From an uncultured Gammaproteobacteria bacterium (GTDB lineage Bacteria > Pseudomonadota > Gammaproteobacteria > PS1 > Pseudothioglobaceae): DNA of 36,616 bases. Of this stretch, positions 10,131 to 19,012 are shown piece by piece (the first letter of the stretch is position 1; the number at the start of each line of letters is the position of its first letter). The notes under the pieces were generated by a model. It had not been told where the DNA came from, searched no databases, and was given only the letters and a program-made list of their open reading frames with translations. The position numbers were made by a program, and so were the translations under genes. The DNA lies in assembly GCA_913054335.1 (NCBI GenBank), contig CAJXHL010000008.1:1-36616 (forward strand), written 5' to 3'.

Positions 10131-10136
10131 TGACTA

Positions 10137-10667
10137 TTACTTATTCATTTTTCGCCACTGTTTAGGGTTAATCGGTGGTTTGGAAAATGCCCAGAAACCT
10201 CGCTTTTCACTTCTTGCCAACCTCTCTTCTTTTAAGTAAGTTTCATTGTAAGAATAGGCCATACCCTCTAAAACCATTTGCCTGCCGATATTAATTTCAC
10301 CAACAAACAAGCGAATCAGCACTCTGTCATAGTAATCAATTCCAATTGGCTTGATAAGTAACTCATCATGAGAATTATTAAGCAAGCTTTTCAAGTATTG
10401 TGTAGACAACTCGCCACAACTAATAACTTCTCCATAATTTTTCTCACAAGGCTGATCCCATTCAGGAGTGTCAATTCCAGCAATTCTCATTCTAAGCAAT
10501 GTTCGATCATCCATTGAGTCTTGATGAGTTTTTGCAAAATCAAGAAAAAGCAAAACATCAATATTAACACTGTCGCCATCAACAATTACCAGAGGGTGTT
10601 TTAAATCACTTTGAGCGCCAACAAAACTGCAAAAGCTGAATAACAAGCATAAAACAAAAAGCTTCAT
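10137..10667 (-). CDS. secreted thermonuclease (SNase)-family nuclease
   Basis: Signal peptide MKLFVLCLLFSFCSFVGAQ; VIVDGDSVNI; RIAGIDTPE; YDRVLIRLFVGEINIGRQMVLEGMAYSY. Start placed at MKLF rather than the track's upstream Met, which would overlap hisI. Confidence 0.8.
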   Translation of the reverse strand: MKLFVLCLLFSFCSFVGAQSDLKHPLVIVDGDSVNIDVLLFLDFAKTHQDSMDDRTLLRMRIAGIDTPEWDQPCEKNYGEVISCGELSTQYLKSLLNNSHDELLIKPIGIDYYDRVLIRLFVGEINIGRQMVLEGMAYSYNETYLKEERLARSEKRGFWAFSKPPINPKQWRKMNK

Positions 10668-10719
10668 TAAGTTGGAAGGGGTCGGTAAAATTGATTCATT
10701 ATAAGACAATGCACTAACC

Positions 10720-11100
10720 ATGAGCGCAATAGAGACAATTCAATTCAATGAATCAGGCATAGTGCCAGCGATTGCTCAAGATTTTAAGACTGGTGAAATC
10801 TTAATGATGGCATGGATGAATAAAGAGGCACTTAGTTTAAGCATCGAACAACGAAGAGCGGTTTATTACTCAAGATCTCGCAAAAAACTGTGGTTTAAAG
10901 GTGAGGAGTCGGGACATGTGCAAGAAATTGTCGATATTTACACAGACTGTGACCAAGACGTGATTTTGCTTAAAGTCAAACAAATAGGCGGCATTGCTTG
11001 TCACACAGGGCGTGCCAATTGCTTTTTTAATAAATTAGAGAGTGACGAGTGGGTGGGTGTTGCCGACGTCATTAAAGACCCGAGCGAAATTTATGAATAA
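10720..11100 (+). CDS. hisI: phosphoribosyl-AMP cyclohydrolase
   Basis: VPAIAQDFKTGEILMMAWMNKEAL; SRKKLWFKGEESGHVQ; DCDQDVILLKV; ACHTGRANCFF. Confidence 0.95.
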   Translation: MSAIETIQFNESGIVPAIAQDFKTGEILMMAWMNKEALSLSIEQRRAVYYSRSRKKLWFKGEESGHVQEIVDIYTDCDQDVILLKVKQIGGIACHTGRANCFFNKLESDEWVGVADVIKDPSEIYE

Positions 11101-11413
11101 CATCTTATCAACATTAGAGAAAATCCTTGAACAGAGAAAATCTGCCTCCCCAGACAGCTCATACGTATCTTCTTTGTACAGCAAAGGCACTGATCAAATT
11201 CTGAAGAAAATTGCTGAAGAATCTGCTGAAGTAATAATGGCAACAAAAGAAGGGGAAACTGATAAAATCGTTTACGAAGTTGCGGATCTGTGGTTTCACA
11301 CTATGATTCTGTTGCGTCACAAAAATATTGCTTTTAGTGATATTGAAAAGGAATTAATGCGCAGATATGGTGTATCTGGCCTAACTGAAAAACTTAATCG
11401 AACGGTTAAATAA
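11093..11413 (+). CDS. hisE: phosphoribosyl-ATP pyrophosphatase
   Basis: [12 protein letters not shown]...[31 protein letters not shown]...EVADLWFH. Start at 11093 overlaps the hisI stop. Confidence 0.93.
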   Translation: MNNILSTLEKILEQRKSASPDSSYVSSLYSKGTDQILKKIAEESAEVIMATKEGETDKIVYEVADLWFHTMILLRHKNIAFSDIEKELMRRYGVSGLTEKLNRTVK

Positions 11414-11427
11414 AAGGAGAAAAATCC

Positions 11428-11643
11428 ATGGGAATGCCAGGACCACTTGAACTCATCATTATCTTAGTCATTGTTGTACTTGTTTTTGGTGGCAAACGTC
11501 TGAAGAATCTCGGGGGCGATTTGGGCGGCGCAATCAAAGGCTTTAAAAAGTCAATGAAAGATATGTCCGCTGAAGAAACAACTGAAAAGGCTGAAGACAT
11601 CATCGAAGTCAAAACTGAAAAAGAAGAAGATACTAGCAAATAG
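11428..11643 (+). CDS. tatA: Sec-independent translocase TatA
   Basis: [39 protein letters not shown]. Confidence 0.95.
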   Translation: MGMPGPLELIIILVIVVLVFGGKRLKNLGGDLGGAIKGFKKSMKDMSAEETTEKAEDIIEVKTEKEEDTSK

Positions 11644-11766
11644 TATTATTTAGACTTTTTTGTACTCAGATCAAAGTTTTTTACTAAAACACACTTATGC
11701 AGCAAAAAACCCTCAAAAGCGTTTTTTGGAAAGCGCATTTAACGATCAATAATTCAGGACAAAATC

Positions 11767-12144
11767 ATGTTTGATTTTGGCTTTTGGGAGTTGGCAATCA
11801 TTGCTGTTATCGCCCTTGTTGTTGTCGGTCCTGACAAAATGCCTGCACTTGCTCGCAAGGCAGGCCTTTACGCCGGGAAAGCTTCAAAATTCATTAATAA
11901 AGTCAAAAAAGACATTAATGAAGAATTAAAGGCAGACGAACTAAAAGAGATTAAAGGTCAACTAACCATGACAGGTGAAGACTCTGTATTCTCTCAAGCC
12001 TTTAAGGAAACCAAAGAGGATCTTGAGGCAATCAAACGAGAGGCTAATAGCATTACTGATATGCCTGCCAATACTAAAAAAGACCCAGAAGCAGAAAAAG
12101 TCACGGGCGATAAAGAAGACACAAACCCAGAAAACAAACCTTAA
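11767..12144 (+). CDS. tatB: Sec-independent translocase TatB
   Basis: MFDFGFWELAIIAVIALVVVGPDKMPALARKAG. Confidence 0.95.
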   Translation: MFDFGFWELAIIAVIALVVVGPDKMPALARKAGLYAGKASKFINKVKKDINEELKADELKEIKGQLTMTGEDSVFSQAFKETKEDLEAIKREANSITDMPANTKKDPEAEKVTGDKEDTNPENKP

Positions 12145-12150
12145 TACATA

Positions 12151-12996
12151 ATGCCAGAGTCAGCGCCGCAAGAAAAAATGTCAATCATCCATCACTTGGT
12201 TGAATTAAGAAACACATTACTTCATTCCGTTCTTGCAATTACGATATTCTTTGTAGTGCTCTTCCCTTTTGCAGATAAGATCTACACATTTATCGCGGCA
12301 CCAATCTTGGCAACGATACCAGGTTCAAATCTCATCGCTATTGGTGTTATTTCACCCTTCTTAACGCCGTTAAAAATGGCATTGATCCTGGCCGTATATC
12401 TTGCAATGCCGTTTTTGTTATTCAAAATTTGGGCTTTTGTCGCCCCTGCACTCTATAAGCATGAAAAACGCTTAATCTTGCCATTGATAATCTCTTCAAC
12501 AATTCTGTTCTACACAGGGATATTGTTTTCTTTCTATATTGTTTTTCCAGTGATTTTTAGCTTCCTCTCAACGGTAGGCCCCTCCGTTGTCAACTTTACT
12601 CCAGACATTCAATACTACCTTGATTTCGTCATCAAAGTATCGTTCGCCTTTGGTGTTGCTTTCGAGGTGCCCATTGCCACAATTTTATTGATCATGTTTG
12701 GCGTAACAACGCCAGAGAAACTGAAGAAAAATCGAGCTTACATTATCATTGGTGCCTTTGTGCTCGGCATGATTCTCACTCCACCAGACATCATCTCTCA
12801 GGTGTTAATCGCAATTCCTATTTGGCTATTGTTTGAAGCTGGGTTAGTTTTTGCACCATTATTCAAAGTTCGTAAACGTGAAGACTTGCCCGAGGAAGAT
12901 GGCGAATCAAGCACGGTCGACTGGCAAGATAAAGAACATAATGCCAAGATAGATAAGCTTGAAGACGAGATGAATAAACGTGGAAAAGATAAATAA
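12151..12996 (+). CDS. tatC: Sec-independent translocase TatC
   Basis: IHHLVELRNTLLHSV; multi-TM; SFAFGVAFEVPIATILL; LTPPDIISQVLIAIPIWLLFE. Confidence 0.97.
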   Translation: MPESAPQEKMSIIHHLVELRNTLLHSVLAITIFFVVLFPFADKIYTFIAAPILATIPGSNLIAIGVISPFLTPLKMALILAVYLAMPFLLFKIWAFVAPALYKHEKRLILPLIISSTILFYTGILFSFYIVFPVIFSFLSTVGPSVVNFTPDIQYYLDFVIKVSFAFGVAFEVPIATILLIMFGVTTPEKLKKNRAYIIIGAFVLGMILTPPDIISQVLIAIPIWLLFEAGLVFAPLFKVRKREDLPEEDGESSTVDWQDKEHNAKIDKLEDEMNKRGKDK

Positions 12997-13013
12997 ATCT
13001 ACGGGCTTTTGCC

Positions 13014-13037
13014 ATAGCGCACCTTGCAATGCGCTAT
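13014..13037. terminator. Hairpin between convergent tatC and tmm
   Basis: ATAGCGCA-CCTTGCAA-TGCGCTAT 8-bp perfect stem. No strong T tract, so only a candidate. Confidence 0.35.
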
Positions 13038-13046
13038 AGTGAGTGA

Positions 13047-14390
13047 CTATTTAGTCAGTAAATAGGCCTCCAGTGAATCATCAAGCGCATCAAGCCACGG
13101 CGTATGGTGCGCCGGTGATTGGGTGCCAGTCATCAAAGAAGCATAGGATTTATTTCTAAACGTCATGATGTCTTCTTTCTTGTCTTTTTTCCAGCTCAAG
13201 AATGTCTGTCTCATACCTTCGATGTCAAAATTCGGGTAATCCGTTTCATCAATCAACATCTGTATGTAATCACCTTGGAATTTAATCGCATAGCCAGCAT
13301 CATCTTCAGCCACTTCAAGCTCGTGCTGCTCTTTAGTATGTCTCTGCATTTCATCAAAAGATGGTAATTCGATTTTGCCCAATATAACGTCTCTGGCATA
13401 CCAAGCTTGCGCATCAAACATATTGAAGGTATACCACTGATCCTGCATTGCAAGATACATTAGTTGTGGATTATGCTCCCAAACGACCCCTTTGTAGATG
13501 TCTAGCGGATACAAAATATTGTTGGTTTTTAAGCGTAGTGAGTCGGGCAAGAATGGGAAGTGATGCTTGTACCCCGTACAAAGAATAATCGCATCAACCT
13601 CTTTGGTGCTGCCGTCGATAAAATGCACTGTGTTGCCTTCTACTTTTACAATGCCTGGCTTTTCTTCCCAGTTATCTGGCCACTTAAAGCCCATGGGAGC
13701 AGAGCGGTAACTACTGGTAATCGATTTAGCGCCATACTTATAACATTGAGACCCAATATCCTCAGCAGAATAACTACTGCCAACAATTAACAAATCTTGG
13801 CCTTTAAATTCAAGCGCATCGCGGAAGTCATGTGCATGCAAAATTCTACCATTAAAGTGACTAAAGCCCTCATATTCAGGAACATTCGGTGTTGTGAAAT
13901 GACCCGATGCCACAATAACATAGTCAAATTCATCCGAATAAGCCCTATCTTCAGTGAGGTCGTGCACACGAACTGTGAATTTCTTAGTGTCTTCGCAAAA
14001 CGAAACATCTCGAACAGCTGTGTTAAATTTGATCTGATCTCGGACATTTGCTTTTTCAACCCGACCTTGAATGTAATCAAACAAAACTTCTCTAGGAGGA
14101 TAAGAGGCAATAGGATGATCAAAATGCTCTTCGAAATAATAATCCGCAAACTCTAAACATTCTTTTGGCCCGTTGGACCATAAATAGCGATACATGCTGC
14201 TATGAGCAATTTCACCATTCTGATCTAGGCCAGTACGCCAGCTATAATTCCATAAACCACCCCAGTTAGATTGTTTTTCAAAACAAACAACTTCAGGTAC
14301 ATCTTCGCCTTTATCTTTAGCTGATTTAAACGCTCTTAATTGCGCGAGGCCACTTGGCCCTGCACCGATGATCGCTACCTTCTTATCCAT
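13047..14390 (-). CDS. tmm: flavin-containing monooxygenase, probable trimethylamine monooxygenase
   Basis: GAGPSGLAQ (FAD), [52 protein letters not shown] (NADPH), [50 protein letters not shown]. Matches the bacterial Tmm subgroup from memory. Confidence 0.85.
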   Translation of the reverse strand: MDKKVAIIGAGPSGLAQLRAFKSAKDKGEDVPEVVCFEKQSNWGGLWNYSWRTGLDQNGEIAHSSMYRYLWSNGPKECLEFADYYFEEHFDHPIASYPPREVLFDYIQGRVEKANVRDQIKFNTAVRDVSFCEDTKKFTVRVHDLTEDRAYSDEFDYVIVASGHFTTPNVPEYEGFSHFNGRILHAHDFRDALEFKGQDLLIVGSSYSAEDIGSQCYKYGAKSITSSYRSAPMGFKWPDNWEEKPGIVKVEGNTVHFIDGSTKEVDAIILCTGYKHHFPFLPDSLRLKTNNILYPLDIYKGVVWEHNPQLMYLAMQDQWYTFNMFDAQAWYARDVILGKIELPSFDEMQRHTKEQHELEVAEDDAGYAIKFQGDYIQMLIDETDYPNFDIEGMRQTFLSWKKDKKEDIMTFRNKSYASLMTGTQSPAHHTPWLDALDDSLEAYLLTK

Positions 14391-14467
14391 ATTCTATCCC
14401 TTGTTATATACATTCTCAAAACGTTAATGTGATGCTATAAACCAAAATAAACACCCACTAATGTAAA

Positions 14468-14481
14468 TTTGTGATCACAAA
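14468..14481. promoter_or_regulatory. 14-bp perfect palindrome TTTGTGATCACAAA upstream of tmm
   Basis: Perfect palindrome in the nasT-like/tmm intergenic region about 78 bp before the tmm start. Additional TGTGA words nearby. Candidate operator. Confidence 0.45.
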
Positions 14482-14559
14482 TGTGACCGATCGAAAGTAT
14501 ACCTAACTCAAAGTGTTTGTAAGCAGAGAAAATAAAATGGGGTAAATAGAATTAGGGAC

Positions 14560-15147
14560 TTATTCTAAGAGCTCGAAAGCGCTGATTATGCTATCTGCAA
14601 TATCGGCGATACGTTTATTTTTATCCATTGCCATTTTTCTGAGAGACTGATATGCCTCGTCTTCGTTGATTTTCTTATGTTTCATCAGCAAGCCTTTGGC
14701 TTTTTCAACTGCTTTGCGCTCAGCTAACTGCGAGCGTGTGGCATCCAATTCATCCTTTAATGCCTGAAACTCTCTAAAGCGAGCAATGGCAACGTCGATA
14801 ATAGGCTGTACACGATTTTCCTCTAAGCCATCGACAATATAGGCATTTACACCTGATTTAATCGCGGCGCCTGCCATTTTATCGCCAGAGCTCTCTGTAA
14901 ACATAACAATCGGTTTGGGCTTTGTCTTATTAACATCGCGGAGATTAGCAAAGACTGCCTCATCCGGTATATCAGCATTTATAATCACTACATCTGCATG
15001 AGTTATTTCATAACTACTTGCAAGGTTTTCGCTATTCTCCAGTCGACAGATCACCTCATGACCCTTGTCTTGCAATGCACGACGAAGAATGGCTGAACGG
15101 CCCATATTCTCGTCAACTAAAATAATTTTTAATGCTTCTGGATTCAT
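14560..15147 (-). CDS. ANTAR-domain response-regulator-like antiterminator (NasT family)
   Basis: N-terminal receiver-like ILVDENMGRSAILRRAL...PIVMFTES...NAYIVDGLEENRVQPIIDVAIARF; C-terminal ANTAR LAERKAVEKAKGLLMKHKKINEDEAYQSLRKMAMDKNKRIADIADSII. Confidence 0.88.
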   Translation of the reverse strand: MNPEALKIILVDENMGRSAILRRALQDKGHEVICRLENSENLASSYEITHADVVIINADIPDEAVFANLRDVNKTKPKPIVMFTESSGDKMAGAAIKSGVNAYIVDGLEENRVQPIIDVAIARFREFQALKDELDATRSQLAERKAVEKAKGLLMKHKKINEDEAYQSLRKMAMDKNKRIADIADSIISAFELLE

Positions 15148-15240
15148 TGTTGGATTGATTCATATTTCATAAAATGCCAGCTGTGTAATATACCCCATTC
15201 ATACTAAAAAGTCCTTAGTTTAGGGTGTTATATTTCTGAA

Positions 15241-15266
15241 AAATGGGGGTATTTCACCCCCATTTG
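15241..15266 (-). terminator. Intrinsic terminator downstream of amt
   Basis: AAATGGGGGT-ATTTC-ACCCCCATTT strong stem 16 nt beyond the amt stop, followed by TTTTTC on the minus strand. Confidence 0.8.
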
Positions 15267-15281
15267 ACAGGCTGACTTTGA

Positions 15282-16499
15282 TTATTTTGTTACAAACTCT
15301 GGATAGGCTTCTAAACCACACTCAGTAAGGTCAACACCGTCTTCTTCCTCTTCTTCAGAGACTCGAATACCCATAGCTGCTTTGAGGCCTAGCCATAGTA
15401 ATAATGAAGTACCAAATACCCATACAAAGATGGTGCCTGCGCCAACCAACTGACCAACAAAAGAGGCACTGCTATTAGTTAAAGGTACTGCCAATAGTCC
15501 CCACAATCCAACCACACCATGAACTGAAATTGCGCCCACTGGGTCATCTATTCTTAGCTTTCGATCTAAGATAACAATTGAGAATACAACAATCAGCCCA
15601 CCAACGGCACCTATAAGTGTTGCCACTAAAGCACTAGGTGTATCAGGACCTGCAGTAATTGCAACCAATCCTGCTAAGGCACCATTAAGTGCCATTGTTA
15701 GATCCGCTTTACCAAACCAAGCTTTCGCCAACAACAGTGCTGCAATGACACCACCTGCTGCTGCTGCATTAGTATTTAAAAATACCATTGCTACTGCATC
15801 GGCACTTTCTTTGCTAGCCATTGCTAGTACTGAGCCGCCATTAAAGCCGAACCATCCCATCCAAAGAATAAACGTACCTAAGGTTGCCAAAGGTAGGTTT
15901 GCGCCAAGCATCGGCTTGGAGTTACCATCTTTGTCATACTTGCCTTTGCGTGGACCGAGTATAAGAACGCCTGCAAGTGCTGCAGCAGCTCCTGCCATAT
16001 GAACGATACCTGAACCCGCAAAATCTAAAAACCCAAAGTCATCACCCAAGCTATATATACCAAAAACGCTTGCACCACCCCAGGTCCATAAACCTTCCAT
16101 TGGATAAATAATGGTAGTAAAAATTGCAGCAAAAACGAAAAACGAAAACAACTTCATACGTTCCGCTACCGCTCCAGAGACAATCGACATTGCGGTTGCC
16201 ACAAACACTACCTGGAAGTAAAAGTCAGCTGCATTTGAATAAGTTTCGCCCTCGCCACTAATACCGTCTAGCAATAATCCACCTCCGTACATTAAATCGT
16301 ATCCATAGACCATATACATCGTACAAGCGATTGCAAATAAGCCAATATTTTTAGTTAAAATTTCAGCTGTATTCTTGCTTCGAACAAGCCCAGCTTCTAA
16401 CATAGAGAAACCTGCCGCCATCCACATCACCAAAGCACCCATCACTAAAAAGTAAAAAGTGTCAAGGGCATACTGTAATTCTAATATTTGATTTTCCAT
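15282..16499 (-). CDS. amt: ammonium transporter (Amt family)
   Basis: 405 aa multi-TM; GFSMLEAGLVRSKNTAEILTKN; DFAGSGIVHMAGAAAALAG; SVHGVVGLWG. Confidence 0.95.
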   Translation of the reverse strand: MENQILELQYALDTFYFLVMGALVMWMAAGFSMLEAGLVRSKNTAEILTKNIGLFAIACTMYMVYGYDLMYGGGLLLDGISGEGETYSNAADFYFQVVFVATAMSIVSGAVAERMKLFSFFVFAAIFTTIIYPMEGLWTWGGASVFGIYSLGDDFGFLDFAGSGIVHMAGAAAALAGVLILGPRKGKYDKDGNSKPMLGANLPLATLGTFILWMGWFGFNGGSVLAMASKESADAVAMVFLNTNAAAAGGVIAALLLAKAWFGKADLTMALNGALAGLVAITAGPDTPSALVATLIGAVGGLIVVFSIVILDRKLRIDDPVGAISVHGVVGLWGLLAVPLTNSSASFVGQLVGAGTIFVWVFGTSLLLWLGLKAAMGIRVSEEEEEDGVDLTECGLEAYPEFVTK

Positions 16500-16508
16500 A
16501 ATTACTCC

Positions 16509-16853
16509 TTAAACTGCTTCAGGGCCAGTTTCACCCGTACGAATACGGGTCACTTGCTCTAAACTTGAAACAAAAATCTTACCATCACCGATTGCACCGC
16601 CATTGACTTTGCAGCACGCAATAATCGTCTCAATGACTCGCTCAACTTGCTCGTCTGTAATGGCAATTTCCAATTTTACTTTTGGTAAAAACTCAACGAC
16701 AAACTCGGCGCCGCGATAAAGCTCTGTATGGCCTTTTTGACGACCAAATCCTTTGACTTCAGTCGCAGTGATGCCTGTGACACCAATTTCAGAAAGCCCT
16801 TCTCTGACGCTGTCCAGCCTTTTTGGCTGGATAATTACTGTTACCATTTTCAT
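16509..16853 (-). CDS. glnK: nitrogen regulatory protein P-II (GlnK/GlnB)
   Basis: MKMVTVIIQPKRLDSVREGLSEIGVTGITATEVKGFGRQKGHTELYRGAEFVVEFLPK; GDGKIFV. Coupled to amt. Confidence 0.95.
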   Translation of the reverse strand: MKMVTVIIQPKRLDSVREGLSEIGVTGITATEVKGFGRQKGHTELYRGAEFVVEFLPKVKLEIAITDEQVERVIETIIACCKVNGGAIGDGKIFVSSLEQVTRIRTGETGPEAV

Positions 16854-16876
16854 ATTTTTCTCCTAACAACAAAAAC

Positions 16877-16921
16877 AAAAAAAAGCCTGGTATCCACAAC
16901 ACGCAGTGGGACAACAGGCTT
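16877..16921 (-). terminator. Intrinsic terminator in the glnK leader (candidate attenuator)
   Basis: Minus strand AAGCCTG-(25 nt)-CAGGCTT followed by an 8-T run, ending about 18-24 nt upstream of the glnK ATG. Overlapping alternative 8-bp pairing CCTGGTAT (16924-16931, minus strand) with ATACCAGG (16886-16893, minus strand). Confidence 0.7.
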
Positions 16922-17065
16922 CAATACCAGGGATTCTCTACTTTGAGATAGACGAAAAAAAACGCCTATTTTAGCTTAAAAAAATTAAACTCAAATAAAC
17001 GCCATCGTTAAAAACAGCAACCTTCGTCGGCCACCATTAATGGTAATTGTACAGATTTATTCACA

Positions 17066-18973
17066 TCATAGTGAATTATTTTCAATTATTGACAAATAAT
17101 CTGATTCCTTTAAGATAACAACGTTCTTTTCCTTGGCTGTATTGAGCTTTGTAATGCTTACATTCTCACCAATAATCAGAAAATCAGTTTTACTGTTCAC
17201 ACTTGTTGCCACTTTAATGCCAAGAGACTTGCCTTGCTTCTGTAAATCAGCACGAGGATGACTCATCTTGCCAGTAAAAACAATCTGTTTGTTAAAAAAC
17301 GGATGATCAAAATTGGCAGAGTTACTTATTAATTGAGTTGACTCCAGTGCAAATCCGAATGCTTTCAAGACTCGGAATTCTTCTTTAATCTCTTCTAAGC
17401 CCTCAATAATAAGCTTGGCTGTTATCTCAGCAAATCCATCCATATTGACAACATCATCAACAGATAAGTCAAAGATTTCACCCAAAGGCTTATGTTTCAA
17501 CAGATTTTCACAGTTACCCATACCCAACCTTAATACACCAAAGGCGGCTAAAAAACGCCAATCCTCAATACTTTCTTGCGTCGATCTAGCCAGTTGATTC
17601 AGCAGGTTTTTTGCCGTTTTATCGCCAAAACTCATGGCCGTTAAATCGCTGTGAGACAGTTGATAAATGTCACTTACTTTGCGAATGTTATTTTCATAAA
17701 GCTTTTGTATGCTTGCCAAACCAAAGCCATCATTATTGGCTAATATTTTAAAGAAATACGCCATGCAACCAATAATTTGATCGGGACAATCATCATGATT
17801 AAGGCACATTAAAAAATCGGATTCCCATGTTAACTCACTCTGGCAACTTGGGCATGATTCAGGAATCGATACCTCTACACTCTTTAAGACTTTATTAATC
17901 TTTGGTATCACTAAGCCACTACGAGTCAATTCAACAATACTACCCTCGCCTAAGCCTTGTTCTTTAACCAGTCCATAATGATGGCCAGTAGCACGATAAA
18001 TGGTTGCGCCACTGAGTTGGGTTGGCTCTAATTCAGCCACAGGAGTGATTTTTCCTGTTCTGCCTACTTGGGCAGTTACCGACAATACACGTACTTGCGC
18101 CTTATCTTTATTCTCTTTAAAGGCGATCTGCCAACGATGGAATTTTCTATTCGAGCCCATATGAGATTTCAGTTGGACGTTGGTCAGCTCAAAAACAACC
18201 CCATCCACATCAAAATCTACACCACTTTCAAGCTCACTCACAATGCTCTGGAAATGCGCACTAAATGATTCAATATCGCCAGACCAGCTGGGTAGCTGAG
18301 AAAAGGGTACAAAAAGAGCGGCCTTATCGGCGATAGCCTGAGAAGCATATTGGTCAAGCGCTTTTTCTTTTATCAGGCTTGCCTGAAAATTTCTTGGGTA
18401 TTCAAAATGCTCGCTTAGGTGCGACTCAAAATAGCTCTTTTTAACAACAATTTCACCAGGGCCCTGTCCTCTTGCTGAATCATTGTAAACACTCAGTCCT
18501 CGTTCAAACACTCGAGAAATATCACTACCCTTATTACCATCACCCCTTGTATATAAGCGATTGCCATCATCATAACCAGCAAAGCCATCAAGCTTAGCAG
18601 TACCCTTAATTCGGATACCTTCAGACGGAAGATTAATCTCTAGAGAGGCCTTATTTACCCTATCCAGCCATTTTTGAATTTCACCCCAAGTATAAGCCTT
18701 ATCGATAGAAATCATTCTTTCCGGAAGCTTTACTTTTTCTTCGGAAAAGCCTTCATTTTCAGGCTCGGGGCGGTTGAATAAAAAGTGATCAGGCGTCCTT
18801 TTTAATAACTCAGCCAAGAAAACAAAATCGTAGTCTTGATCGCTTACTATAGGCCTACCATCGCGATAGTACTGGTTGGCAACAATGCAGAACTCAGCCA
18901 ATTCATCGTCTGATAAATCGCCCAGTAAAAGGCTTTGGTTTGCTATATTTTGAATTTTTTGATCAGTCAACAT
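17066..18973 (-). CDS. NAD-dependent DNA ligase, divergent LigA-like
   Basis: AKLDGFAG (nucleotidyltransferase K), TRGDGNKGSDIS, DFDVDGVVFEL, WQIAFKE, QVGRTGKITPVAEL, zinc-finger-like CPSC..C..C, C-terminal BRCT (IVFTGKMSHPRADLQ...DFLIIGEN). Confidence 0.88.
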   Translation of the reverse strand: MLTDQKIQNIANQSLLLGDLSDDELAEFCIVANQYYRDGRPIVSDQDYDFVFLAELLKRTPDHFLFNRPEPENEGFSEEKVKLPERMISIDKAYTWGEIQKWLDRVNKASLEINLPSEGIRIKGTAKLDGFAGYDDGNRLYTRGDGNKGSDISRVFERGLSVYNDSARGQGPGEIVVKKSYFESHLSEHFEYPRNFQASLIKEKALDQYASQAIADKAALFVPFSQLPSWSGDIESFSAHFQSIVSELESGVDFDVDGVVFELTNVQLKSHMGSNRKFHRWQIAFKENKDKAQVRVLSVTAQVGRTGKITPVAELEPTQLSGATIYRATGHHYGLVKEQGLGEGSIVELTRSGLVIPKINKVLKSVEVSIPESCPSCQSELTWESDFLMCLNHDDCPDQIIGCMAYFFKILANNDGFGLASIQKLYENNIRKVSDIYQLSHSDLTAMSFGDKTAKNLLNQLARSTQESIEDWRFLAAFGVLRLGMGNCENLLKHKPLGEIFDLSVDDVVNMDGFAEITAKLIIEGLEEIKEEFRVLKAFGFALESTQLISNSANFDHPFFNKQIVFTGKMSHPRADLQKQGKSLGIKVATSVNSKTDFLIIGENVSITKLNTAKEKNVVILKESDYLSIIENNSL

Positions 18974-19012
18974 CGATTAGTTGTTGCGCTTATCTCTATT
19001 TCAACACAACAG

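Noticed and set aside
13787-14156. About 120-aa ORFs on both strands inside tmm
   Set aside because: Overlap the well-supported FMO reading frame and have no plausible composition or domain.
16937-16952. Upstream leader hairpin as a canonical ANTAR-binding hexaloop
   Set aside because: The stem-loop exists, but loop CUCAAA lacks the A1/G4 pattern expected from memory. I did not call it an ANTAR RNA, only a candidate attenuator.
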